DNA of 64,000 bases from Microlunatus soli (GTDB lineage Bacteria > Actinomycetota > Actinomycetes > Propionibacteriales > Propionibacteriaceae): contig NZ_LT629772.1 of the NCBI RefSeq assembly GCF_900105385.1, positions 3,596,001 through 3,660,000 of the forward strand, in the 5' to 3' direction. Of the stretch, positions 36,529-45,059 are shown piece after piece. Position 1 is the stretch's first letter, and every line of letters starts with the position of its first letter. Position numbers and translations under genes: made by a program. The notes under the pieces were generated by a model. That model ran no database searches, was not told where the DNA came from, and saw only the letters and a list, made by a program, of their open reading frames with translations.

Positions 36529-37299
36529 TCAGGTCAGCACGCGGTGATCGACCGCGGTCGACAACACGTCGGCCAGTGCCGGCGGGCAGCCGACGAAGGC
36601 CATGTGATCACCGGGAAGTCGGACGAACCCGACCTCGCCGCACTCCCGCCAAGCCGGGTCGTGTGCCTGCGCAGTCGGAACCGTGTCGTCCTCCGACCAT
36701 GCCAGCGAGATCACGGGGACCGGGATCCGGTGCTGCGGGTCATAACGCCAGGGGCGATGGACGACCAGTTCCTGGTGCAGCACCCGCGCGCCGATGCCGG
36801 CGAGTTCCCGTGGCATGTCGGCGAAGCCCATGCTCGCCTGAAGTTGCTGGATCTCGGTGACCAGATCGTGGTTGTCCAGATCGATTTTGTTCAGGTGCCC
36901 GTAGAGATCGGTGTGCGGCGGCCCCCAGGCCGAAGCGATCAGGGTGGTCGGCAGTGGCCGGTCGTGCGCCGCGAGCCAGAGCACCGTTTCCAATGCGAAC
37001 GGCACGCCGCCGCAATGGGCGAAGAACGCAAAAGGACGGTCCTCGACCTGCTCGGCGATCAGTGCACCGCAGTCGGCGGCGAAATCTGCGTGGCTCTCGT
37101 ACGGGGGTTCGTTGAAGCGATTCTCCCGACCCGGCGGCTGTAACGCGCACGGTGCGGAGGTGCCGATCATGGCCGGCCAGCCTCGGTAGGACGAGGCGCC
37201 GACACCGGCATAGGGGAAGCAGAAGATCAGCGACTCCGCTTCAGGATCGGGCTGCTTGAGCAGCCACTTGCGTTGGTCTCTGGTTGCTGAGCGTGCCAT
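36529..37299 (-). CDS. type II thioesterase with Cys in place of Ser
   Basis: 256 aa, alpha/beta-hydrolase of the GrsT/TEII family (IFCFPYAGVGASSYRGW, LQPPGREN, and C-terminal GDHMAF with the base His). The nucleophile elbow, normally GHSMG, reads AHCGG with Cys96. Cys nucleophiles occur in a few NRPS thioesterases and change hydrolysis to acyl transfer or ring closure; whether this applies here is inference. It stands alone, convergent with the mbtH operon and divergent from the P450 operon. A TAGCGT box 6 bases before the ATG suggests a leaderless message. Confidence 0.87.
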   Translation of the reverse strand: MARSATRDQRKWLLKQPDPEAESLIFCFPYAGVGASSYRGWPAMIGTSAPCALQPPGRENRFNEPPYESHADFAADCGALIAEQVEDRPFAFFAHCGGVPFALETVLWLAAHDRPLPTTLIASAWGPPHTDLYGHLNKIDLDNHDLVTEIQQLQASMGFADMPRELAGIGARVLHQELVVHRPWRYDPQHRIPVPVISLAWSEDDTVPTAQAHDPAWRECGEVGFVRLPGDHMAFVGCPPALADVLSTAVDHRVLT

Positions 37300-37305
37300 G
37301 CGCGC

Positions 37306-37311
37306 ACGCTA
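37306..37311 (-). promoter_or_regulatory. -10 hexamer TAGCGT for the Cys thioesterase
   Basis: Read on the minus strand, TAGCGT is followed by 6 bases and the ATG at 37299. The same hexamer is used at 37430 and 50736. Confidence 0.4.
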
Positions 37312-37380
37312 TGGCGCCGGCTGTGCCAGGGGCATCGACGTCGACAGCATTGCGACAGCAACGACACCTCGCTCCGACCG

Positions 37381-37409
37381 GTCTTTCACGGTCGTGTCGC
37401 CGTCGTTGC
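37381..37409 (+). promoter_or_regulatory. heptamer direct repeats upstream of the P450 operon
   Basis: GTCTTTC, ACGG, TCGTGTC, GCCG, TCGTTGC: three heptamers with an 11-base period. The first two resemble the sites before mbtH and end 31 bases before the -10 box, as they do there. Confidence 0.55.
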
Positions 37410-37429
37410 CGGCATCGGACAGGCATCCA

Positions 37430-37435
37430 TAGCGT
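37430..37435 (+). promoter_or_regulatory. -10 hexamer TAGCGT for the P450/C-T-C operon
   Basis: TTGCCG (37406-37411) lies 18 bases upstream as a possible -35. The start should be near 37442, about 20 bases before ATG 37463, with GGAGGA as ribosome binding site. Confidence 0.45.
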
Positions 37436-37462
37436 CGGCGCATCAGCCGAGGTGGAGGACCC

Positions 37463-38719
37463 ATGATTCCCAATCTCACCGAACACGTCCCGTTGGACGC
37501 CATCGACCTGTGTGACCTGGACCGCTTCCAGCACGACTCCCAGCACGCGGCCTGGAAGACGCTGCGCGATGAGGCGCCGGTCTGGCGGCAGACCTTGCCC
37601 GACGGCGGGCATTTCTGGTCGCTCACCCGCTATCGCGACATCCGTCCGTTCCTGAAGAACGTCAACAGCTACAGCTCGCAGCACGGGACGATCCTCGCGG
37701 TCGCCGGCGGCGACAGCGCCGGCGGTCGGACGATCAACCTGATGGACAACCCGCGGCATCGGCAGATCAGGGTGCCGACGATCCGGACCATGTCGAACCA
37801 CGTCGTCCGGGAGCGCGCTCCTCGGGTCCGCGAACACATTCGGCACCTGATCGAGCCGTGCTACGACGGCGAGGTCGATTTCGCCGATCTGATGTTGCAC
37901 ATCCCGATGGTGGCGATCGGTGAGGTGCTCGGTATCCCGACCGAGCTGTGGCAGTGGATCCCGGGATGGACGATGGCCGGCGTCGCCCCCGAGGATCCCG
38001 ACTACAGCCGGGGCACCAGCGGAGACACTCTGCAGCAGGCACATCACAACCTCTTCGGCATGTTCAGCGAACTGATTGCCGACCGGCGCCGCAAACCGAG
38101 CGACGACCTGATCTCGATGTTGATCGACCTCCGGATCGACGGGGAGCCGCTGGACGACCAGACCATCTTGCTGAACTGCTACAGCTTTGTGATGGGGGCG
38201 AGCACGACGACCCCGCACACCGCGAACCACACCATTCTCGCGCTGGCGGAGCGACCGGAGATCTGGAACCGACTGCGCGGCGATCTGTTCGCCGGCCGGC
38301 CAGTGCTGGAAACGCTGCTGGACGAAGGATTGCGTTGGTCGACGCCGACCAACCATCTGATGCGCCGCAGTACCGAGCCGGTCGTCATCGACGGCGTCGA
38401 CATCGACGCCGGCGAGCTGATCGTCGCTTGGATCGCCTCGGCGAACCGGGATGAGGACATCTTCGCCGACCCGTACACCTTCGACCCGTGGCGCCGGCCC
38501 AATCCGCACATCGCGTTCGGCTCGGGGCCGCATTACTGCATCGGTGGCCCGGCCGCCCGGGTCGCTCTGATCGAGCTGTTCGACGAACTGCTCACCAACT
38601 TCGATTCGCTACAGGTGACCGGTGAGGTCCGGCACCTGCGTTCCAATTTCATCAACGGCATCACCCGGCTCCCGCTCATCGCTCGGCCGGCCCGGCAACT
38701 CGTGCAGGAGGCGTCATGA
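37463..38719 (+). CDS. cytochrome P450 (first of three)
   Basis: 418 aa soluble class I bacterial P450. Heme-binding loop FGSGPHYCIGGPAAR; I-helix GASTTTPH, where the usual acid-alcohol pair is Thr-Thr; ExxR as DEGLRWS near residue 290. It is closely similar to the P450 at 61017 (both have DSAGGRTI and TTPH). Probably oxidises the growing peptide or a carrier-bound amino acid; it needs a ferredoxin not seen in the window. Its stop overlaps the C-T-C start (ATGA). Confidence 0.93.
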   Translation: MIPNLTEHVPLDAIDLCDLDRFQHDSQHAAWKTLRDEAPVWRQTLPDGGHFWSLTRYRDIRPFLKNVNSYSSQHGTILAVAGGDSAGGRTINLMDNPRHRQIRVPTIRTMSNHVVRERAPRVREHIRHLIEPCYDGEVDFADLMLHIPMVAIGEVLGIPTELWQWIPGWTMAGVAPEDPDYSRGTSGDTLQQAHHNLFGMFSELIADRRRKPSDDLISMLIDLRIDGEPLDDQTILLNCYSFVMGASTTTPHTANHTILALAERPEIWNRLRGDLFAGRPVLETLLDEGLRWSTPTNHLMRRSTEPVVIDGVDIDAGELIVAWIASANRDEDIFADPYTFDPWRRPNPHIAFGSGPHYCIGGPAARVALIELFDELLTNFDSLQVTGEVRHLRSNFINGITRLPLIARPARQLVQEAS

Positions 38720-41700
38720 CCGTCGAACTCGATCGCGAACTCGACTTCGCACCCGCGGCCGCGGTGCAACGGCAGATGTGGGTCGTGGACCGGATGGATC
38801 CGAGTTCTTGTGTCTACAACGAACACCTGGCGTTCTGGTTGGACGGAGCGCTCGATGCCTCGGTCCTGGAGAACGCGTGGAACGATCTTGTCGCCGCACA
38901 CGACGCGCTGCGGCTGGTCTTCGCCGTTCGCGACGGTGAGCTATATCAAGCGGTACGGCCGCAGTACCGCTGCCGCTTCGAGCATGCCCGCTTCGACAGC
39001 GACGAGCCCGCGCTGAGCTGGGGCGGTCAGCTGGTCGAACGACGGTACGACATCAGCGCCGACCCGCCGACGGCGATCGGTCTCGGCGCGGTGGGCGACA
39101 ACCGGCACCTCTTCGTGATCGGCTTCCATCACGCCGTGATGGATGCCGGCTCGATCGGCTTGTTGTTCGAGGAGTTGGGCGCTCGCTACCGGGAGCGTCT
39201 GCTCGGCCTCGAACCGTCCATCGAGCCGACGGCGGTCGGCTACACCGACTTCGTCGCGGCGTCACAGACACCGCAATTCGCCGAACGGGTCGAGGCGCTG
39301 CTACCTGCGGTGCTGGAGAAGCTGCGTCAACCCGGCGTGGTCAGCGCCGAGATACCGGGAGATCGGGACCGGCCGGCGGTGAAGAGCACCGCCGGTCGGC
39401 TCGCCGAGGCCCCGTTCCCGGAAGGGATCGTCCCGCGGTTGCGGGCCTTCGCCGCGAGCCACCGCGTGACACCGTTCCAGGTGTTGTTGGCCGGTATGGG
39501 ATCGCTGCTCCATCGCTACGGCGGGCAGTCCGACATGGTGCTCGGCGTCGGGAGCAGTGGCCGGCCGCAGGAATATGCCGAGGTCGTCGGACCGTTCTCC
39601 TGCGTCGCACCGGTCCGACTCCGAGCCGCCGGATCGGCAACCTTCGCCGACGTCGTCGACGATGCCCGGGATGCAGCACTGCGGTTGGAGACCGATCAGT
39701 TCGTACCCTTCAGCCGGGTGGTCAGCGAGCTGGTCGACGGCCGCGACCCGAGTCGTACGCCGCTGGTCCAGATCGTCTTCAACGCCCCTCCGCTGCAGTT
39801 CGCCCCTGACGTCCTGGACGGCTGCCGGTTGACATCCGCTCGGGTGCCGCGGAACCGTTCCCGTTTCGATCTGCTGGTCAATCTGGAATGGCACGGCCCC
39901 GACGTCGTCGGCACCGCGGAATACGACAGCGCGCTGTTCGATCACTCCACCGTGACCGGCTTCCTGAGTGATCTCGGAGTGTTCATCGATGCCGCGATGT
40001 CGGCTCCCGCGCTGCCGCTGGACGCGGTGCAGTTGCCGGCGCGTCAGCGGCCACCGGGCTCGGTGGCGCGGTTCGCCGGCGATACCGCGGCTGCTCCGGA
40101 TCAGGACTCCGATCCGATCACCGAAGGCGGCTCGGCCCGCGGCACCCGGCTGGAGGAACACCTGCTCGGGCACTGCCGGGACCTGCTCTCCGATCCGGCC
40201 GTGGCCGCGACAGACGACTTCTTCGCCGTCGGTGGCCACTCGATGGTCGCCGCCCGGCTGATCCAGAGACTGTCGGAGGAGTTCGACACCGAGGTGCCAC
40301 TGCTGCTGTTGTTCGAGAACCCCGTGATCGCAGATCTGGCAGCCGAGTTGGACAGGCAGTTCCCGGAGTTCGACGAGGTTCTGGCCCAGGTCGCCGGACT
40401 GAGCCCGGAGGAGATCGCTGACCTGGAGCGGCTGGACCCGGATCATGGGAATGATCATGAAACGGCGGCCGACGCGGCCCCATCGTCCAGCGACGGCCCC
40501 GGCCGCGTGGAGCAACAGGTGGACGCAGTGTCGCCGCACGAAGAGCCGTTCTGGCTGATGGAGCAGTTTGCGCCGGGCAGTGCGGTGAACACGCTCACCC
40601 TCCGAATCCCCGGCCGCGGCCCGCTCGACGTCGCCGCCTTCACAGCTGCGTTGAAGGACGTGGTGGCCCGGCACGAGATTCTGCGCACCAGCTATCGAAC
40701 CGGCGAAGCGGCGGCCGCGCAGCGGTCGGTTGCCGAAACCGTCGATGTCACCGTCGAAGAGGTCGTCGCGGGCTCCGAGTCCGCCGACGCGGTCGCGGAG
40801 CGGGAATGTCGAACCGGTTTCGACGTGTCGACCGCACCGTTGATCCGCACCGTCATCGTGCACACCGATGATCAGGCCTTCGAAATCCTGTTGTCGTGTC
40901 ATCACCTGGTGATGGACTACTGGTGCGTCACGCAGGTGATGCTGCCGGAGCTCAGCGCCTACTACCGGCAGCACCTCGGTGGACCGGCGGTCGACCTCGA
41001 TCCGCCGCACGGCTACCGCAGCGCGATCCTGCGGGAGGCAACCTGGCGAGCGTCACCGGAGGCACGCGCACAACGCCGCTACTGGCGTGAGCGGCTGGAC
41101 CGGATGGCGACGCCGGCGCTGAGCACCGACCGTCCGCGGCCGGAGGTCAGTGAGTTCACCGGTGCGACCGTCGGCCGCCGGCTGGCGGCCGACGTCCGGG
41201 ACTCCGTTGCCGGCTATGCCCGAGACCATCGGACGACCTCGTTCGCGGTGCTGAGTGCGGTCACCGCGGCGACGCTGAACCGGCGGGCCGATGGTGCTGA
41301 GACCGTCCTGATGTGTCCGGTCGAGAACAGGCGACAGATCGTCGATACCCGCGTGATGGGCACCTTTGTCAATCTGATCGCTCTGCGGTACACGTTCGCC
41401 GATGATCTGTCGCTGGCAGGGCTCGTTCAGCAGAGCCGATCGGTGGTCCGCGGCGGGTATGCCAATCAGTCGGTGCCGATCGCCGAGGCGCTGGGTTCGG
41501 TCGGGCTGGAGAACGTGATCAGCAGTGGGCAGGGCCAATACTGCGTACTGAATGTGTTCGCCGCCGATACCGGGCTGCAGCTCGACGGCTGCACCATCGA
41601 GCCCGGAACGGTGGTGCCGCATCCGTCCGCCGGTACGGATCTCGAACTGTCGGTGACCGAATCCGCTGCCGGGCTGGCACTGGACCTGAAGTACCGGCCG

Positions 41701-41838
41701 TCCTTGTGGAACGCATCGTCGATGGAGGCGTTGCTGGACGATCTGGAGCAGATTCTGCGGGCGCTGATCGACGACGACTCCCAGCTCGTCCACGGGGCGA
41801 TCGATCGCTCCGGCAAAGACCTGCTGGATCCACGATGA
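38716..41838 (+). CDS. NRPS protein C-T-C without an adenylation domain
   Basis: 1040 aa. The first C domain (about 10-440) has FHHAVMDAGS (His138-His139, Asp143; Gly replaced by Ala). The T domain (about 480-555) has FFAVGGHSMVAARL, followed by an acidic linker. The second C domain (about 600-1030) has CHHLVMDYWC, with Tyr at the Gly position. With no A domain, its carrier must be loaded in trans by one of the free A-T proteins or receive a peptide. Both C domains keep the catalytic His. It overlaps the P450 before and the kinase after. Confidence 0.9.
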   Translation: MTVELDRELDFAPAAAVQRQMWVVDRMDPSSCVYNEHLAFWLDGALDASVLENAWNDLVAAHDALRLVFAVRDGELYQAVRPQYRCRFEHARFDSDEPALSWGGQLVERRYDISADPPTAIGLGAVGDNRHLFVIGFHHAVMDAGSIGLLFEELGARYRERLLGLEPSIEPTAVGYTDFVAASQTPQFAERVEALLPAVLEKLRQPGVVSAEIPGDRDRPAVKSTAGRLAEAPFPEGIVPRLRAFAASHRVTPFQVLLAGMGSLLHRYGGQSDMVLGVGSSGRPQEYAEVVGPFSCVAPVRLRAAGSATFADVVDDARDAALRLETDQFVPFSRVVSELVDGRDPSRTPLVQIVFNAPPLQFAPDVLDGCRLTSARVPRNRSRFDLLVNLEWHGPDVVGTAEYDSALFDHSTVTGFLSDLGVFIDAAMSAPALPLDAVQLPARQRPPGSVARFAGDTAAAPDQDSDPITEGGSARGTRLEEHLLGHCRDLLSDPAVAATDDFFAVGGHSMVAARLIQRLSEEFDTEVPLLLLFENPVIADLAAELDRQFPEFDEVLAQVAGLSPEEIADLERLDPDHGNDHETAADAAPSSSDGPGRVEQQVDAVSPHEEPFWLMEQFAPGSAVNTLTLRIPGRGPLDVAAFTAALKDVVARHEILRTSYRTGEAAAAQRSVAETVDVTVEEVVAGSESADAVAERECRTGFDVSTAPLIRTVIVHTDDQAFEILLSCHHLVMDYWCVTQVMLPELSAYYRQHLGGPAVDLDPPHGYRSAILREATWRASPEARAQRRYWRERLDRMATPALSTDRPRPEVSEFTGATVGRRLAADVRDSVAGYARDHRTTSFAVLSAVTAATLNRRADGAETVLMCPVENRRQIVDTRVMGTFVNLIALRYTFADDLSLAGLVQQSRSVVRGGYANQSVPIAEALGSVGLENVISSGQGQYCVLNVFAADTGLQLDGCTIEPGTVVPHPSAGTDLELSVTESAAGLALDLKYRPSLWNASSMEALLDDLEQILRALIDDDSQLVHGAIDRSGKDLLDPR

Positions 41839-42764
41839 CCGTCCTGGCGCCGATCCGGCGGACCTCCCGTTCGGTTACCGACTGCCCGAACGGGGTCGGC
41901 CACGGCGTGGGAATCGCTCACCTCGGCGAGATCCTGCAGGGGCGATTCGATGATGACGGCCGGCTCACCCACGGCACCGTCACGTTGCCGTATCCGCGAA
42001 AGTCCTCGACCGCTCGTTTCCGGGCGCACGCCGAGGAGGCCCTGGTCGTCGTACCCCATTGGCGGAGCAAGGCACGGCGGGCTGCCGGGGAGAGCCTGCG
42101 TTCCCTCGGCGTGACGGCCGGAGGCGTACTCGAGGTATCGACCACCATCCCGACCGGCCGCGGATGCGGGTCATCCACCGCCGACGTGGTGGCCAGCATC
42201 CGCGCCGTGGCAGACAGCTTCGGCACCACCCTCTCCGCCGCCCGGACGGCTCAGCTGGCCGTTCGCGCCGAAGGCGCCTCCGACGCGATCATGTTCGGCG
42301 ACCGGGTGGTGTTGTTCGCCAGTCGCGACGGTCACGTGATCGAGGACCTCGTCCTCGCGGTGCCGCGGCTGGAGGTGCTGGCCGTCGACCTGGACGTCTC
42401 GGGAGTCGACACCCTGGCAGTACCCAGCCCGGTCTACGGCAGGCTCGAGCTGAGCACCTTCGGGGCGCTCCGCGGCCTGCTCCGGCGGGCACTGATCGAT
42501 CGTTCGGCGACCCTGCTCGCACGCGTTGCCAGCGTCAGCGCAGAAATCAATCAGCGTCACCTTCCCAATCCGCTGTACGACCTGATGGTCGACGTCCAGC
42601 GACGCGTCGGAGCGATCGGCGTTCAGGTCGCCCACACCGGAACGGTGATGTCACTGCTCTTCGACCCCACCGACCCGGACACCGTTCTCCGCGAGGCGAT
42701 GGCGATCCGGTTGCTGGACGCCGCAGGGATCCACCGTCATTGGCACTACCAGGTCGGTTCCTGA
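41835..42764 (+). CDS. GHMP-family kinase, L-threonine kinase-like (PduX type)
   Basis: 309 aa. The N-terminus GVGHGVGIAHLGEILQG and the ATP loop PTGRGCGSSTADVVAS match the PduX branch of GHMP kinases, which phosphorylates L-threonine (normally for cobalamin synthesis). No cobalamin gene is nearby. In this cluster O-phospho-L-threonine could be the activated substrate for the cysteine-synthase-like enzyme at 59925. It starts inside the stop of the C-T-C gene, so it is clearly part of the operon. Confidence 0.82.
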   Translation: MTVLAPIRRTSRSVTDCPNGVGHGVGIAHLGEILQGRFDDDGRLTHGTVTLPYPRKSSTARFRAHAEEALVVVPHWRSKARRAAGESLRSLGVTAGGVLEVSTTIPTGRGCGSSTADVVASIRAVADSFGTTLSAARTAQLAVRAEGASDAIMFGDRVVLFASRDGHVIEDLVLAVPRLEVLAVDLDVSGVDTLAVPSPVYGRLELSTFGALRGLLRRALIDRSATLLARVASVSAEINQRHLPNPLYDLMVDVQRRVGAIGVQVAHTGTVMSLLFDPTDPDTVLREAMAIRLLDAAGIHRHWHYQVGS

Positions 42765-42787
42765 CCTGCTTATCGAAGGAGCAACTG

Positions 42788-43015
42788 ATGCGAACCTCGT
42801 TACTGCCACTGTTCAGCGAACAGGACATCACGGCACTCCTGAGCCGCGCACTGTCCGCAGCCGAAGTCGAACCGGCCGTCGTCGGGTCGGTCCCGGGCGG
42901 ACGAACCGGATCCGACCAGACCGCACCCGGCGGTGTGTCGGATGCAGCCGGCGACCTCGGGGATGGCAGCCCGGGCGGCCCGGACGCGTGGGATGAGGCG
43001 GACCGATCATGGTGA
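42788..43015 (+). CDS. 75-aa protein of unknown function
   Basis: A good ribosome binding site (GAAGGAG) precedes ATG 42788, and the stop overlaps the next gene's start by 7 bases, so it is very probably translated. The first 35 residues (RTSLLPLFSEQDITALLSRA) look helical and the rest is Gly/Asp/Pro-rich and disordered. There is no Cys, signal peptide or recognised family. Position between the kinase and the reductase suggests a small accessory or docking peptide. The much longer in-frame extension upstream is only the shadow of the kinase gene. Confidence 0.6.
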   Translation: MRTSLLPLFSEQDITALLSRALSAAEVEPAVVGSVPGGRTGSDQTAPGGVSDAAGDLGDGSPGGPDAWDEADRSW

Positions 43016-44298
43016 TGAACACCGCGGACATTCTGACCTCCGATCCGGAGCTGGATGCCGACATCGTGCTTCCCGACGAGGTACAGCCGGCCGGCGGAGC
43101 CAGCACTCCCGGGACGGGAACGATCCTGATCACCGGTGCCACCGGTTTCCTGGGAGCAGCGTTGGTCGAGCAGTTGGTCCGCAGTACCGACCAACCGATC
43201 GTCTGCCTGGTCCGTCCGACGTCGGAGCTGGACGCCAGGTCTCGGCTGCAGGAACGGCTGACCTGGTTCGGAGTCTGGCGGCCGGAATGGGCGAACCGGG
43301 TGACAGCCGTCGCCGGCGATCTCGCCGCCGACCGGCTCGGGCTGGCCCCGGCTGACTACACCCGGCTCGCCGACGATGTGTCGCTGATCTTCCACAGCGG
43401 CGCCGAGGTCCACCTCGCCTACCCGTACCGGAGACTGCGCCGACCGAATGTGCTGGGCACCAGGGAGATCATCAGACTGGCGGCGCAGGGGCGCCCGAAG
43501 CGGTTGTGTCACATCTCGACGCTGTCCACCATCGACGCCGCAGTCACCGAGACGGCCGGCGGCAGCGAACTCGCCGATCCCGCTCCGTTCGGGCCGTTGG
43601 AGCTGATGTCGACCGGCTACGCGCGGTCGAAGTGGGTCGCCGAGAAGCTGATCGTCCAGGCCGCCGACCGCGGGATGGATGTGATCACGATCCGCCTCGG
43701 GGCACTGGCCGGGCATGCGCGGACCGGTGTCTCCAATCCCAACGACTACGCCTGGCTGCTGATGGCCGCGTGTCTGCACCTGGGGTCGGCACCGGTTCTG
43801 CGAGCCCCGACCACCTGGCTGACGGTCGACTATGTCGCTGAGGCCGTGGTGGCGCTGGCCGGCACACCGCCGATCGACTACCAGCCGTACCAGGTGGTGC
43901 CGCGGTCGGCGATCAGTTATGCCGATCTCTTCAGCTGGACCCGCCGGGCGGGCTACCGGCTGCGCACCATCGGGTTCGCGCGCTGGCGCGCTACCTTGAT
44001 CAACGCTCCATCCGGCGCGGACCGCTCCGTTCAGGCGATCGGATCGGTGATTCCCAGCGACGGACTCCCCGGTGAGGCGCAGGCACATCTGCGGTCGTTG
44101 CGCACCGAACGGCTGCTCGACGAACTCGGGCTTGCACCGGCACCGCTGACCGAGGAAGTGTTCGGCCGCCTGCTCCGGGTCGGTGCCGAACGGGGCGAGA
44201 TTCCGCCCCCTGATCAGCCGACCCCCGGTCGAACCGCGGGCGGTCGACCCGATGACGGGCAGGTCAGCACTCAGCACACAGAACGGATCTCAGCATGA
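43009..44298 (+). CDS. stand-alone thioester reductase (NRPS R-domain type)
   Basis: 429 aa. Extended short-chain dehydrogenase of the NAD_binding_4 group: NADPH loop ITGATGFLGAALVEQL, CLVRP, FHSGAEVHLAYPY, and catalytic Tyr/Lys in TGYARSKWVAEKL. Such domains release carrier-bound peptides as aldehydes or alcohols. Here it is a free protein; with no thioesterase domain fused to any synthetase in the window, it is the best candidate for chain release. About 35 residues of linker precede the fold and a polar tail of about 40 follows. Confidence 0.9.
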   Translation: MVMNTADILTSDPELDADIVLPDEVQPAGGASTPGTGTILITGATGFLGAALVEQLVRSTDQPIVCLVRPTSELDARSRLQERLTWFGVWRPEWANRVTAVAGDLAADRLGLAPADYTRLADDVSLIFHSGAEVHLAYPYRRLRRPNVLGTREIIRLAAQGRPKRLCHISTLSTIDAAVTETAGGSELADPAPFGPLELMSTGYARSKWVAEKLIVQAADRGMDVITIRLGALAGHARTGVSNPNDYAWLLMAACLHLGSAPVLRAPTTWLTVDYVAEAVVALAGTPPIDYQPYQVVPRSAISYADLFSWTRRAGYRLRTIGFARWRATLINAPSGADRSVQAIGSVIPSDGLPGEAQAHLRSLRTERLLDELGLAPAPLTEEVFGRLLRVGAERGEIPPPDQPTPGRTAGGRPDDGQVSTQHTERISA

Positions 44299-45029
44299 CC
44301 TCCTCAGCTCCCGACTACGACCGGGCGGCAGCCCATTACGACGAGCTCACCGGTGCCCGTCCGGACACCACTGCGACCGTCGACTTCCTGGCCGAGCATG
44401 CCGGCGACGGCAAGATCCTCGAGCTCGGTGTCGGTACCGGCCGGATTGCCTGCCCGCTCGCCGAACGGGGCTACGACGTGACCGGTCTGGACAACTCGGC
44501 CGGGATGCTGGCCAAGCTCCGCGCCCGTCCCGACGGTCGCGATGTGTCGGTGGTGCTGGGCAGTTTCACCGACTTCGCCCTGGAATCGCGGTACTCGCTG
44601 ATCTATACGGTGTTCAACTCGCTCTTCTGTGTGGTCACCCAGGAGGAGCAACTGGCAGCCTTCGAGCGAGCAGCGGTGCATCTGGACGTCGGAGGCCGAT
44701 TCGTCGTCGAGACGAATCTTCCGGAGCTGAGCCGCTCCGACGGTGCCGGCCGGACCCTGAACACATCGTCGATCGAACGGCGCCGGGTGATGCTGGAGGC
44801 CGCCACCCACGACGCGGCTCAGCAACGCGTCCGGTCTCAGACCGTCGTCCTGTCGGAGAACGGCATCGAGTTGATGCCGTTGATGCTGCGCTATATCTGG
44901 CCGAGCGAACTGACCTTGATGGCGCGGCTCGCCGGGTTCCGGTTGACGGCACGCTACGGCGACTGGGACAAGTCGCGGTTCGCCGGCGGTAGCCAGCAAC
45001 AGATCAGCGTGTTCGAGCTGGCCTCGTGA
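44295..45029 (+). CDS. SAM-dependent methyltransferase, class I
   Basis: 244 aa. SAM-binding motif LELGVGTGRIACPLAERG, acidic residue in GLDNSAGMLAKL, then LGSFTDFAL. C-terminal half is typical of small-molecule methyltransferases (RLTARYGDWDKSRF). It starts in the stop of the reductase gene (ATGA) and is the last gene of the 37463-45029 operon. Likely O-, N- or C-methylates the product or a precursor; the position cannot be inferred. Confidence 0.9.
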   Translation: MTSSAPDYDRAAAHYDELTGARPDTTATVDFLAEHAGDGKILELGVGTGRIACPLAERGYDVTGLDNSAGMLAKLRARPDGRDVSVVLGSFTDFALESRYSLIYTVFNSLFCVVTQEEQLAAFERAAVHLDVGGRFVVETNLPELSRSDGAGRTLNTSSIERRRVMLEAATHDAAQQRVRSQTVVLSENGIELMPLMLRYIWPSELTLMARLAGFRLTARYGDWDKSRFAGGSQQQISVFELAS

Positions 45030-45059
45030 AATGATCGTCAGGACGGACCTGATCAACGA

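Noticed and set aside
42059-42787. Upstream extension of the 75-aa gene's frame
   Set aside because: Arg/Pro-rich sequence out of frame with the threonine-kinase gene; the real start with a ribosome binding site is ATG 42788.
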